A stretch of DNA of 50,619 nt from Planctomycetota bacterium (GTDB lineage: Bacteria; Planctomycetota; JAJSAM01), in contig JAJSAM010000067.1 in the NCBI GenBank assembly GCA_024274785.1, forward strand, positions 1-50,619. The letters are read 5' to 3'. Every line of letters begins with the position of its first letter. Position 1 is the first letter of the stretch. The notes beneath the pieces are model-generated. The model saw only the letters and a list, made by a program, of their open reading frames with translations. It had not been told where the DNA came from and searched no databases. Positions 24,341-32,503 of this stretch are shown piece after piece. Made by a program: the position numbers and the translations under genes.

Positions 24341-26062
24341 ATGAGGATCTTGCGGACATTGGTTTCCCTGGCACTGGTGATCGTTCTCTCCCCGGGAGTG
24401 CTCGCCGCCGACGAGGAGCCGCTCGAAGTTCGGGATTACCAGATCGACGGTTTGATCGCGGTCGCCCGGGAGGCGGAACTCGAGCGGCTCGGCATCGGCT
24501 GGGAGCCCAATTTCGCGGACGACGAGGAGGAGGCCGGGGACGTATCGATCCTCGGATTCGACGGGGCCGAAGAACTCGTGGAGCTGATTCGGTCCCTGGC
24601 CGCTCCGACCTCCTGGGAAGAGGAGGGGACCATGCTGCGGACGGCCGGAGGACGCCTCACCGTGCATGCGCGGGGGGATGTGCAGCGGGCGGTTCAGGCG
24701 CTCCTCGCGGATCTCTGGAGCGATGCGCTGACCCGGGTCCGGATCGACGCGCGGTTTGTCAGGCTCGATGCCGACGCACTGGTGAAGCTCGGCCGGCTCG
24801 GCTACCTCGCGGAACTCCGCTCCGGCCGGGTGGGGAAGGAGGCTGCCGCCGCGGTCCTGGCCCAGCACCCCGATGCGGCGGGGGGCACGGCGTATTGCGC
24901 ACCCGGTGTGCGGTCTTCGATCCGGCAGTTGAACTCGGTCTCCTACGTCCGCGATTTCGATGTCGAGATCGCCCAGGGATCCATCGTCGGTGACCCCATC
25001 GTCGACCTGGCGCGAGAAGGCGTCCTGCTGGACGTCACTCCGCACCTGCTGCTGGATGGCGGGCTGTTCCTCGAGGTCATCGCCCAGACCTCGGCGCTCA
25101 CCGGCCCGATCCGGCGGGTGAATCTCGAAGGGCTGGCGCTCGGCTCCGTGGACCTGCCGTCCCTGCGGCTCTTCCGTTCGGTCTCCGGTGGACGGCTCGC
25201 GGCCGGGGAGTCGATGGCGATTGTGCGGGAAGACGGCTCCGGTACGGTCCACGTTCTCCTGATCACTCCGCGGATCGTCGGCAGCAAACCCATCCGGCTG
25301 CTTCCCGTTTCAGTACTGACCCGCAAGCGGAGCAGCTACCGCCTGGCCGACGATTCCGAAGGGGACTACAAGCAACCGGAGCGATTCCCGCCCCTTCTCC
25401 TGAGAACGACCGGCGAGCGTGCTTTCATCAACATGGATGACCTGACCGACCTGCTTCGTTCCCGCATCCTGTCGGGCGCACGGGAGGAGGAACCGTTGCT
25501 CATGCCGGTGGGGCGCCGTCTGGCGATCCGGGCCGCGCCGGATCTCGAGCAGGCCGTGCGCCGAGAGCTCAGTGCTCTCGAGGCCGGGGCGACGCGGACC
25601 TGGTGTGCGGAGATCCGGATCCTCGAGGTCGATCCGACCACGGGAACGAAGCTCCTCGGGGCCGTGAACCTGTCGGCGCCGGCGGGTCGGTCGGTGTGCG
25701 TCGGGTCCGTCATCGAGCGGGCCTACGTCGCGGACTGGGACGTGGAGGTGGCTCAGGAATCCCGCATCGGTGATCCCATCATCGGCCACGCCTTCGGCGG
25801 AGTGGTCATGAACCTGAAACTGCTTCCCACCGGCTCCCGGAAGGCGGTGGCGGCGCGGTTCGACATGATCGTCAGCGACCTCGATCCGAAGATCGAGACC
25901 CGTCGCACCGGGAACGCGGTGACGGGCATCATCGAGATCCCGAAGAGCCGCCTGATTCGCCTCGAGCGGGATCTGGTGCTCGTCCCGGGAGAGACCCGGG
26001 TCGTCGATGGAGGCACCGGGCCAAACGGCCGGCAGCTCCGGATCGAGATCACGGTGAAGTGA
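24341..26062 (+). CDS. exported protein with two secretin-like modules
   Basis: A 573-residue protein with a signal peptide (about 1-22, ending LAAD). It holds two diverged copies of one module of about 260 residues. Each starts with an alpha/beta part (RLTVHARGDVQRAV near 105; RLAIRAAPDLEQAV near 393) and continues with a beta-rich part marked by DVEIAQGSIVGDPI (207-220) and DVEVAQESRIGDPI (467-480), then a PHLLLDGG or LLPTGS turn and a closing LxAGE or LVPGE strand (about 286-290 and 547-551). This order resembles the N-domain plus outer-membrane beta-domain of secretins (GspD/PilQ), but no secretin family is clearly matched and no pilus genes are nearby. GGAGG lies five bases before the ATG. 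Confidence 0.75.
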   Translation: MRILRTLVSLALVIVLSPGVLAADEEPLEVRDYQIDGLIAVAREAELERLGIGWEPNFADDEEEAGDVSILGFDGAEELVELIRSLAAPTSWEEEGTMLRTAGGRLTVHARGDVQRAVQALLADLWSDALTRVRIDARFVRLDADALVKLGRLGYLAELRSGRVGKEAAAAVLAQHPDAAGGTAYCAPGVRSSIRQLNSVSYVRDFDVEIAQGSIVGDPIVDLAREGVLLDVTPHLLLDGGLFLEVIAQTSALTGPIRRVNLEGLALGSVDLPSLRLFRSVSGGRLAAGESMAIVREDGSGTVHVLLITPRIVGSKPIRLLPVSVLTRKRSSYRLADDSEGDYKQPERFPPLLLRTTGERAFINMDDLTDLLRSRILSGAREEEPLLMPVGRRLAIRAAPDLEQAVRRELSALEAGATRTWCAEIRILEVDPTTGTKLLGAVNLSAPAGRSVCVGSVIERAYVADWDVEVAQESRIGDPIIGHAFGGVVMNLKLLPTGSRKAVAARFDMIVSDLDPKIETRRTGNAVTGIIEIPKSRLIRLERDLVLVPGETRVVDGGTGPNGRQLRIEITVK

Positions 26063-27645
26063 TGAGGACCACCGGGGTCGTGATCGTCATCCTCTGGCTC
26101 GCGGCCGGCAGCTCGCTGGCGGGCGAAATCATCGACGTCTCCGGTCTGATCCGGGCGGTGCCGGATCAGCGCGCACCGCGCCTCGGCATCGAGTTCCTGT
26201 CGTCCGGCGGTGGATTCGGATGGTTTTTCGACGACGATCCCAGGGATCCGCCGGGTCCGATCGACATCCGCGATTTCGCCCGGTTGATCGATCGAGGCGT
26301 CGGGCGTGACAGCGCGGCGGTGGGGCTCGGCCCGAGCATGCTGCTGCTCGATCCACGGCTGGCGCCGTTCGCCCACGAAGCTCTTCGGAGCTTCACGGCG
26401 GACCTCGCCCGCCGCGTGCGGATCGATGTCGTGGTCACCCGTCCCGATGGCACGGAGTTGCGCGGCGCGATCCTGGCTCGGCCCGGCCGGTGGGGAAGGC
26501 TCGTCCGCGTGCGGTCCCACTCCATTATCTGCGACTTCGATGTCGAACTCGCCTGCGACAACAGCGGCGGCTACTCCCCCAGTGTGGTCGGCGACCCCAT
26601 CGTCGGTGCGGCGCTGACCGGTTTCGCGGTGGAGGTCCGGCCCTTTCTCGTGGACGGCGGCGGCACGATCGCCCTCGAAGCCGTCATCCAGGGGGAGCGC
26701 ATGGTCGGGGTGGACACGTTCCAGACCGGCGCGAGGTATCTCGGCGCGATCGAGCTGCCCACCTCACGATCCGCGATGGCGGTCGTCTCCGGCGCCGTCC
26801 GCTCCGGCGAGCCGCTGGTCACTCGCACCTCGACCACGGAGGGGGAGACCGTCATCACCCTCACTCCCACCGTCGAAGGCGAGTCCGGCACCGGGAAACT
26901 CCGTCTGCTCGACGCGGGCCTGGCGATGGTCGGCCCGGTCGAGGTCAGGATCGATACCAGAGAGAAAGATCAGGGTGTCGACCGCTTCTGGGCCCTCGAG
27001 GCGGCCACGGAGCAGCTCGCCGGCGGAGATCCCGCGCGACCCTTCGCTGACTTCGACATCACCCCGACCGCCGAAGACCGCACCGGCTTCCTGTCGACCC
27101 TGGGCGGCGGCGACCTCGCCTCTGCCGGCTCCCTCGGTTTCCAGCAGGCCGTGCGCGAGAAGCTCGACCGGGTGCTTGCTCCGCTGGCGCGGACCGCCCG
27201 CCTTCACGTCACACTCCGCGCCGGCGATGTGGTGATGGGGCGAGGCATTCTCAGCGCACTGCACGGCCGCACCACCTTCCTCCGCATCGGCACCGACCGG
27301 AACATGATCCGCGGCCATGACGTGGAGGTCGGTTGCTATGTGCAGATCGCCGATCCCATCGTCACCTCGTACTTCGATGGCTTTCTGATCAAGGCCCGCC
27401 CCCGCCTTACGCCGGACGGCAGGACGATTCTGCTCTCCGTGAATGCCCGGATCCAGGGGCTCGGCGCGAAGCCGGTCCGGCGTGAGCTCAACGAGAAGGT
27501 CTGCGGCGCCCTGCAACTGATCACGATGCCGTCACGGGAAATCCGAGCCGAGCTGATGCTGGCAGCCGGTGAAACCGTGAGTCTCGCTGCCGGCCACGAT
27601 CGCAAGGGCCGTCCGCTGGTGCTCGAGATCACGTCCGTGCGGTGA
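26062..27645 (+). CDS. exported protein with two secretin-like modules, paralogue of the preceding gene
   Basis: A 527-residue protein with a signal peptide (about 1-20, ending SSLAG). It carries the same module twice: motif DVELA...VVGDPIV (160-181) and DVEVGCYVQIADPIV (420-434), about 260 residues apart as in the neighbour. Each is preceded by a helix-strand part (FAHEALRSFTADLARRVRID; LGFQQAVREKLDRVLA) and followed by a PFLVDGG or PRLTPDGR turn and a final strand pair. The start ATG at 26062 shares its A with the neighbour's TGA (TGATG), so the two are co-translated, probably in fixed ratio. They may form a shared exported assembly. Function unknown. Confidence 0.75.
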   Translation: MRTTGVVIVILWLAAGSSLAGEIIDVSGLIRAVPDQRAPRLGIEFLSSGGGFGWFFDDDPRDPPGPIDIRDFARLIDRGVGRDSAAVGLGPSMLLLDPRLAPFAHEALRSFTADLARRVRIDVVVTRPDGTELRGAILARPGRWGRLVRVRSHSIICDFDVELACDNSGGYSPSVVGDPIVGAALTGFAVEVRPFLVDGGGTIALEAVIQGERMVGVDTFQTGARYLGAIELPTSRSAMAVVSGAVRSGEPLVTRTSTTEGETVITLTPTVEGESGTGKLRLLDAGLAMVGPVEVRIDTREKDQGVDRFWALEAATEQLAGGDPARPFADFDITPTAEDRTGFLSTLGGGDLASAGSLGFQQAVREKLDRVLAPLARTARLHVTLRAGDVVMGRGILSALHGRTTFLRIGTDRNMIRGHDVEVGCYVQIADPIVTSYFDGFLIKARPRLTPDGRTILLSVNARIQGLGAKPVRRELNEKVCGALQLITMPSREIRAELMLAAGETVSLAAGHDRKGRPLVLEITSVR

Positions 27646-27745
27646 GGGGCGAGATCTCCTCGGAGGGGCGGCCGCCGTGCCGACCACACCCACTCGTTCT
27701 CCTTCCGCGGATGCCACGCCTGTGCCGGTAACCGACCGGCCCTCC
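27643..27745. repeat. intergenic repeat family A, copy 4
   Basis: It starts at the TGA stop of the preceding gene and contains CCTCGGAGGGGCGGCCGCCG, CCGACCACACCCACTCG and CACGCCTGTGCCGGTAACCG, matching the other A copies with more changes. It is followed at once by a partial D element. Confidence 0.65.
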
Positions 27746-27749
27746 GGCA

Positions 27750-27806
27750 CGGGCGGGATGCAGGGGCCCTCGAATGCAGCAGTCATTCCCAGACCGGCCC
27801 TGAGGC
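27750..27806 (+). repeat. intergenic repeat family D, partial copy 3
   Basis: GGCGGGATGCAGGGGCCCTC then GAATGCAGCAGTCATTCC matches the right-hand half of the D copies at 20681 and 39401. The A4/D3 order repeats the A3/D1 order at 20494-20800. Confidence 0.6.
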
Positions 27807-27863
27807 GCTCGGATCCGCTCTCGAAAATGTCTGGATTCTGACAAATGTCAGACCTGACCCCGG

Positions 27864-30005
27864 TCACGTTCGTGCGGTGAGCCCGATCCGCTTTCTCGCC
27901 AGGTCCACCTGAAGCACCCGGACGCGGATCGTTTCGCCGGCCTTCACCACCAGGTGCGGATCTTTCACGTACCAGTTTCTCAGCTGCGAGATGTGGACCA
28001 GGCCGTCCTGGTGCACGCCGATGTCCACGAACGCGCCAAAGGCGGTGACGTTGGTCACGATCCCGGTGAAGGTCATGCCTTCCTTCACGTCCTCGATGGT
28101 CTTGACGTCCTCCCGGAAGGACGGGGCCTCGAACTTCGCCCGCGGGTCCCGCCCCGGCTTGCCCAGTTCCAGGACGATGTCCGCCAGCGTCAGCTCTCCG
28201 ACGTCCTCTGCGACGTAGTTTGAAACCTCGATCATCTCCGCGAGCCCGGCGTTGCCCACGAGGTCCGGCAGGTTCACGCCGAGGTCCTCGGCCATCGTCT
28301 CGACGAGAGCGTACCGCTCCGGGTGGACGGCGGAGGCGTCGAGGGGGTTCTTCGCCCCACGGATCCGCAGGAAACCGGCGGCCTGCTCGAACGCGCGAGG
28401 GCCGAGGGCCTTCACCTTCAGGAGGTCGCGCCGCTTCCGGAACGGTCCGTTGGCGGCGCGGTGGGCGACGAGGTTCTTCGCCACCGCGGGGCGGATCCCG
28501 GCGACCCGGGAGAGCAGCGGGGCGCTGGCGGTGTTGATCTCCACCCCGACGCCGTTCACACATGTAAGGATCACCTGGTCGAGTTTCTCCGCGAGCATCC
28601 CCTGGTCAACGTCGTGCTGGTACTGACCCACCCCGACCGCCTTCGGCTCGACCTTGACCAGTTCCGAGAGCGGATCCTGCAGCCTCCGTCCGATGGAAAT
28701 CGCGCCGCGGACGGTCAGGTCGAGGTCGGGGAACTCCTCGCGGGCGATCTCGCTCGCGCTGTAGATGCTGGCCCCGGCCTCGCTGACCGAGACGACCATG
28801 GCGTCCCTCGCGGGGGTGCCCTTGATCGCTTCCCGGGCGAACTCCATCGTTTCCCGGCTCGCGGTGCCGTTACCAACGGCGATGGCGGTCGCCCCGTGTC
28901 TTGCCGCCAGGTCGCAGAGGATCCTCCTCGCCTCGTCGGTGCGGTTCTTCTCGAAGGGGAAGATCGTCTGGTACTCGAGCATCGTCCCCGTGGCATCGAG
29001 GGCGGCGCACTTGCAGCCGGTGCGGAAGCCCGGGTCGATCCCGAGAACGGGGTGCTCGCCGAGCGGCGCGGCGAGCAGGAGGTTCTTCAAATTCTCGGCG
29101 AAGACCTCGACCGCGGCGAGATCGCTCTTCTCCTTCAAGGCGGAGAATACGTCCTTCTCGACAGCGGGACGGAGCAGGCGCTTCCATCCGTCGGCCACCG
29201 CGAGGAGCATCTGCTTGCCCCAGGGGGAGCTCCGGTGGTGTCGCATTCCGTGGCGCAGGCGGCCCTCGAGGGCATCGGCGTCGATCTCGATCTTCACCCG
29301 GACGATGCCCTCCCGCTCACCGCGCTGGATGGCGAGGAAGCGGTGGCTGGGGATCCGCGAGACCGGCTCGGAGTAGTCGTAGTAGTCCTCGAAACGCGTC
29401 GGCTGTCCGTCGGCGATCGCCTTTTTGATCACCTTTGAAACGACGGTCCCGGTCTTCTGCGTGAAGTCGCGCGCCAGCGCCCGCAGGTCCGCCCGCTCGG
29501 CCATGATCTCGGCGACGATGTCCCGCGCTCCGGCCAGCGCCGCGTCGACGTCCGGGACATCCCTGCCTGGATCGACGAAAGCCACCGCGTCCTGTTGTGG
29601 ATTGCCGGTGGGAGGCTGCCCGATGATCCGCTGCGCCAACGGCTCGAGCCCGCGCCTCCGCGCCGCCTCCGCCCGGGTCTTCCGCTTCGGCCGATAGGGG
29701 AGGTAGAGATCCTCGAGGTCCGTCTTCGACCTGCACTCCATCAACCGCGCGCGCAGGTCCTCGCTGAGCTTCCCCTGTTCCTCGATCGTGGCGAGCACCG
29801 TCTCCCGCCGCTTGTCGAGTTCACCTAGGTAGCGGCTGCGCTCCCCGATGGCGTGGATCTGCACCTCGTCGAGTCCACCGGTGGCTTCCTTGCGGTACCG
29901 GGCGATGAAGGGCACGGTCCCGCCGTCGGCGAAGAGGTCGAGCACGGCGAAGACGGCGCGAGCCGGCAGGCCCAGTTCCTCGGAGATGATCGTCTTTGCA
30001 TCCAT
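27864..30005 (-). CDS. tex: Tex-family transcription accessory / S1 RNA-binding protein
   Basis: A 713-residue Tex protein. It has the N-terminal helical domain (GGTVPFIARYRKEATGGLDE near residues 28-47), the YqgF/RNase-H-like domain (VLGIDPGFRTGCKCAALD), tandem helix-hairpin-helix motifs (LLSRVAGIRPAVAKNLV, LGPRAFEQAAGFLRI), and a C-terminal S1 domain (FTGIVTNVTAFGAFVDIGV, DGLVHISQL). Tex binds nucleic acid and RNA polymerase-associated RNA and affects gene expression under stress. GAGG lies five bases before the ATG at 30005; an ATG 13 codons upstream is in the toxin gene's end region and is less likely. Only 13 bases separate it from the VapC-type toxin upstream. Confidence 0.95.
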   Translation of the reverse strand: MDAKTIISEELGLPARAVFAVLDLFADGGTVPFIARYRKEATGGLDEVQIHAIGERSRYLGELDKRRETVLATIEEQGKLSEDLRARLMECRSKTDLEDLYLPYRPKRKTRAEAARRRGLEPLAQRIIGQPPTGNPQQDAVAFVDPGRDVPDVDAALAGARDIVAEIMAERADLRALARDFTQKTGTVVSKVIKKAIADGQPTRFEDYYDYSEPVSRIPSHRFLAIQRGEREGIVRVKIEIDADALEGRLRHGMRHHRSSPWGKQMLLAVADGWKRLLRPAVEKDVFSALKEKSDLAAVEVFAENLKNLLLAAPLGEHPVLGIDPGFRTGCKCAALDATGTMLEYQTIFPFEKNRTDEARRILCDLAARHGATAIAVGNGTASRETMEFAREAIKGTPARDAMVVSVSEAGASIYSASEIAREEFPDLDLTVRGAISIGRRLQDPLSELVKVEPKAVGVGQYQHDVDQGMLAEKLDQVILTCVNGVGVEINTASAPLLSRVAGIRPAVAKNLVAHRAANGPFRKRRDLLKVKALGPRAFEQAAGFLRIRGAKNPLDASAVHPERYALVETMAEDLGVNLPDLVGNAGLAEMIEVSNYVAEDVGELTLADIVLELGKPGRDPRAKFEAPSFREDVKTIEDVKEGMTFTGIVTNVTAFGAFVDIGVHQDGLVHISQLRNWYVKDPHLVVKAGETIRVRVLQVDLARKRIGLTART

Positions 30006-30018
30006 CGGAGCCTCGGGG

Positions 30019-30426
30019 TTACGGCAGCAGAGAGAGGGGGTCACCCTTCCGATCCCGGAAGACGGTGAAATGGAGGCGGTCGAGGGTGAGCACCGGTGCG
30101 CCGAGCCGCTCCGCCGTGGACATGAGAGCGGCGTCGGTCAGGCCGAAGTCCTGATCCTCGAACTGCGAGATGATCGTACGCGCCCGGTCGAGATCGGAGG
30201 CATCAAGAGGCTCTCGCAGGACGGCGCCGGAAAGGACCTGGTCCAGAAAGGCAGCGCCAGCTTTCCGGCCCAGGCGAGAGCGGATGAGGCAGTCCGTCTC
30301 GGCCAACACCAGGTCGATGGCGAGGAGAGGACCGGAATCTGCCTTGATGACGGCCCGAATCTCCCGGTGACGGGGCTCTCCGCGGTCGAGCAGGGCGATG
30401 AGGCCGCTGGTGTCGGCGAGAATCAC
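30019..30426 (-). CDS. PIN-domain toxin (VapC-like)
   Basis: A 135-residue PIN-domain ribonuclease. Acidic residues that form the PIN active site are present: D5 (ILADTSGL), E43 (LAETDCL), D98 (GLTDAALM) and D116 (LTLDRLHF). VapC toxins cut tRNA or rRNA when freed of their antitoxin. The ATG overlaps the stop of the antitoxin gene by four bases (ATGA), the usual antitoxin-first coupling. The tex start follows 13 bases after this stop, so toxin and tex may share a transcript. Confidence 0.9.
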   Translation of the reverse strand: MILADTSGLIALLDRGEPRHREIRAVIKADSGPLLAIDLVLAETDCLIRSRLGRKAGAAFLDQVLSGAVLREPLDASDLDRARTIISQFEDQDFGLTDAALMSTAERLGAPVLTLDRLHFTVFRDRKGDPLSLLP

Positions 30427-30647
30427 TCTCTGCCGAACCCGAGCTCTTCGAGTGCCTCTTCGTCCCGGCCCGCGATGCCTCCGTCCTCCGACTGGCCGAC
30501 GGGCTCGAGCAGGACCGGTTTCTCCCGTGAAAGGTAGCTGCCAAGAGCTGCCCGGATCAGCTTCGCTTCGCTGATGCGTGCGCGCGCGGCCGCTTCCTTC
30601 AGCCTGCGTTTCAGCTCAGGGTCGAGGTAGATCGTCGTGCGCTCCAT
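30423..30647 (-). CDS. ribbon-helix-helix antitoxin (VapB-like)
   Basis: A 74-residue protein beginning MERTTIYLDPELKRRLKEAA, the typical ribbon (TTIYLD) and first helix of RHH/CopG-type antitoxins, with the second helix ISEAKLIRAALGSYL. The C-terminal 30 residues are acidic (EDGGIAGRDEEALEELG), suited to wrapping the toxin. It should repress its own operon and block the PIN toxin whose ATG overlaps its stop. No TATAAT is evident just upstream; bases 30648-30727 separate it from the second toxin gene. Confidence 0.88.
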   Translation of the reverse strand: MERTTIYLDPELKRRLKEAAARARISEAKLIRAALGSYLSREKPVLLEPVGQSEDGGIAGRDEEALEELGFGRE

Positions 30648-30727
30648 GACACCAGCATATATGTCACCCGGCATCACCGCAAGCTGCTCCAAGGGTCCGA
30701 TTCCGCCCCAGGGGCGGAATCGGACAT

Positions 30728-31126
30728 TTACCAGATCGCCCGGACACCGGTGTACTCGAGGATCCTGCGGTCCGCCGTGACCACGGGCAGGTTCAGGATC
30801 CGAGCGGTTGCCACGATGATCTGGTCTGCGGAATCGCCCTCCATGAAGCCGGGCAGCTCGGTGCTTTCCACGGAGATCTCCGGGCGCAACTCGACGAGGC
30901 GCAGCCCCTCCCGCGACAGCGCGGCGTCCAGCCAGTCGCGGATCGGCACGGCCAGGCGGAGCTTCTCCTTCTGGACCAGCTTTGCCACCTCCCAGCAGGA
31001 GATCGCGGAGAGGAAGAGCTCTCCATCCCTTGATGCAGTCCGGATGGCGCGCAAGGCCTTGCGGCTCAGCCGTTTCTGGTCGGCCGCATCCCAGAGGAAG
31101 GCGCAAGTATCGAGCAGCACGGTCAT
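30728..31126 (-). CDS. PIN-domain toxin (VapC-like), second system
   Basis: A 132-residue PIN protein of a different subfamily from the neighbour. Active-site acids are D6 (LLDTCAFLW), E46 (SCWEVAKL), D101 (GDSADQIIVATA) and D119 (VTADRRI). The LLDTHxxLW-like opening (here LLDTCAFLW) is typical of PIN toxins paired with Phd-type antitoxins. The ATG at 31126 overlaps the stop of the antitoxin by four bases; a GTG six codons upstream is less likely. Confidence 0.9.
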   Translation of the reverse strand: MTVLLDTCAFLWDAADQKRLSRKALRAIRTASRDGELFLSAISCWEVAKLVQKEKLRLAVPIRDWLDAALSREGLRLVELRPEISVESTELPGFMEGDSADQIIVATARILNLPVVTADRRILEYTGVRAIW

Positions 31127-31347
31127 GGCCGGTCCGCCTCCCACTCCTCACCCGTGGAGAAGATGTCATCGGCCTGAAAGAGAATCGTTCCTTCAAGGCT
31201 GACCTGGTCGTCCTCGTCCGTTGCCGGATGAACAGTGACCACCGGCCGTCCCCGGCGGGTCACGATCAGCGGTGACCTCGATGTCCGGACTTCCTCGATC
31301 ATCCTCAGACACCTGGCTTTGAACTCTGTGACGCCGACCCTGTTCAT
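31123..31347 (-). CDS. Phd/YefM-type antitoxin
   Basis: A 74-residue protein starting MNRVGVTEFKARCLRMIEEV, the Phd/YefM fold opening, then PLIVTRRGRPVVTV, the usual beta-hairpin. The acidic C-terminal third (DEDDQVSLEGTILFQADDIFS) should bind the toxin. GGGGAG lies six bases before the ATG at 31347. Immediately upstream there is a perfect minus-strand TATAAT overlapped by short inverted repeats, consistent with autorepression by the antitoxin-toxin complex. Confidence 0.88.
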   Translation of the reverse strand: MNRVGVTEFKARCLRMIEEVRTSRSPLIVTRRGRPVVTVHPATDEDDQVSLEGTILFQADDIFSTGEEWEADRP

Positions 31348-31384
31348 GACCGCTCCCCTGACCATAGATTGTGGTTATGTGGTC

Positions 31385-31421
31385 ATTATACATGGTCCAT
31401 GTTGGTTGGCCATGTTGGCCA
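31385..31421 (-). promoter_or_regulatory. promoter and operator-like inverted repeats of the second toxin-antitoxin operon
   Basis: On the minus strand 31385-31390 reads TATAAT, about 40 bases before the antitoxin ATG. It abuts CATGGTCCATG (31391-31401), a palindrome, and GGCCATGTTGGCC (31408-31420), an inverted repeat with a 3-base gap. No strong -35 box is visible. This is the layout expected of an autoregulated antitoxin operator. Confidence 0.6.
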
Positions 31422-31461
31422 CAAGAGAGGACGTCGCCGAGGGAGCCCGGGCACGGAATTC

Positions 31462-32001
31462 TCAGGATTCCCAGGTAGGCTCTTCCGTGCCGGCTTCGTG
31501 GTTCAGCCACCGGGCCAGGACGAAAAGGAGGTCCGACAGGCGGTTCAGGTAGATGAGGAGGGCCGGGTTGATTGCCTCTACCTCGGTCAGGCCCACCACC
31601 GCGCGCTCGGCCCGGCGACAGACGGTGCGGCAGACCTGGAGGGTGGCGGCCGCCCCGGTTCCGCCGGGGAGAATGAAGTTCTTCAGGGCGGGGAGGGAGG
31701 CGTCGAACTCGTCGATCAGCTCTTCGAGGCGTCCGACGCGCGCCTCCTTCAGGCGACCGGTGGACCGGCCCTCTCCCTCAGGAGTCGCGAGGTCCGCGCC
31801 GAGGGCGAAGAGATCCGATTGTAACTCGAGCAACACCGGAGAGACCCGGTCATCGAGCACTTTCGCCCGCGTCAGGCCGAGCAGGGCATTCAGCTCATCC
31901 ACCTCGCCGTAGGCCCGGACCCGCGGGCTGTTCTTCCCTACTCGACCGCCCCCGAACAGCCCGGTTTCGCCGTTGTCGCCCGATTTCGTGTAGATCTTCA
32001 A
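31462..32001 (-). CDS. PduO-type cob(I)alamin adenosyltransferase
   Basis: A 179-residue ATP:corrinoid adenosyltransferase, which adds the adenosyl group to cobalamin. The family pattern is clear: KIYTKSGDNGETGLFGGGRV at the N-terminus (ATP site), YGEVDELNALLGL, FILPGGTGAAATLQVCRTVCRRAER and LLIYLNRLSDLLFVLAR. Start choice: family members begin MKIYTK; a TTG at 32001 gives exactly this and has GGAGG eight bases upstream, while the ATG two codons earlier (32007) is only two bases from that GGAGG. I therefore prefer TTG. No cobalamin riboswitch was seen upstream. It may be the first gene of a minus-strand run but the antitoxin has its own promoter. Confidence 0.92.
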   Translation of the reverse strand: MKIYTKSGDNGETGLFGGGRVGKNSPRVRAYGEVDELNALLGLTRAKVLDDRVSPVLLELQSDLFALGADLATPEGEGRSTGRLKEARVGRLEELIDEFDASLPALKNFILPGGTGAAATLQVCRTVCRRAERAVVGLTEVEAINPALLIYLNRLSDLLFVLARWLNHEAGTEEPTWES

Positions 32002-32154
32002 GTGCATCACCTCCGTCCGGGCAAGGATAACCGGTCGAGGTGAGCGATGCTTGATGTGCCGGCAAGGAGTTCAGGGTGCGGGGCCGAAGAGGGGAGATGC
32101 GGGACCTGCCCGGGGATGACATTGTGCAATTCGAGAGTACTTTCATGACCGCTG

Positions 32155-32403
32155 ATGAACCACCTCGGCAATCCCGATCTGGGCGCCGTCGACGACTCGG
32201 ACGAGGACGGTGACGGCGAATCCGATGACACGCTCGACTCGACCCGGTTCTCGGAGTGGACCCGTGTGCTCGACATCGAGTCGTTGAATGGACGGGGTTG
32301 GGGTTTTGTCAGAATCCGCGTGAGCTTCCAACTCGACGAGACCCGGGAACCATCCCATCTCCTGCCCGGGATTTCCCGTCTCCGGCTGCCATACACCCAT
32401 TCA
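32155..32403 (+). pseudogene. probable remnant of a secreted-protein C-terminal domain
   Basis: This plus-strand stretch translates to an acidic linker (DDSDEDGDGESDD) and then WTRVLDIESLNGRGWGFVRI, RVSFQLDE and ISRLRLPYTH, alternating like a beta-sandwich. It resembles the end of exported proteins of this kind of genome, but no signal peptide, ribosome-binding site or N-terminal domain is present: the frame closes at TGA 32146 upstream and continues into antisense of the next gene downstream. I read it as a gene fragment. Apart from this, 32002-32503 shows nothing convincing. Confidence 0.35.
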
Positions 32404-32503
32404 ACGACGGAAGGGCAGTCCGCGAGAAGGACTCCGGCCGTCGCGGTAATCGTCGCGGCGGCCGGATTTCCGGAAGAAGCCGTGAGTTCGCGGGCGACGT
32501 ATT

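Noticed and set aside
31980..32030. A cobalamin riboswitch before the adenosyltransferase, and a Mg2+ riboswitch before mgtE
   Set aside because: The leaders are short and no conserved B12-box or M-box pattern could be recognised by eye.
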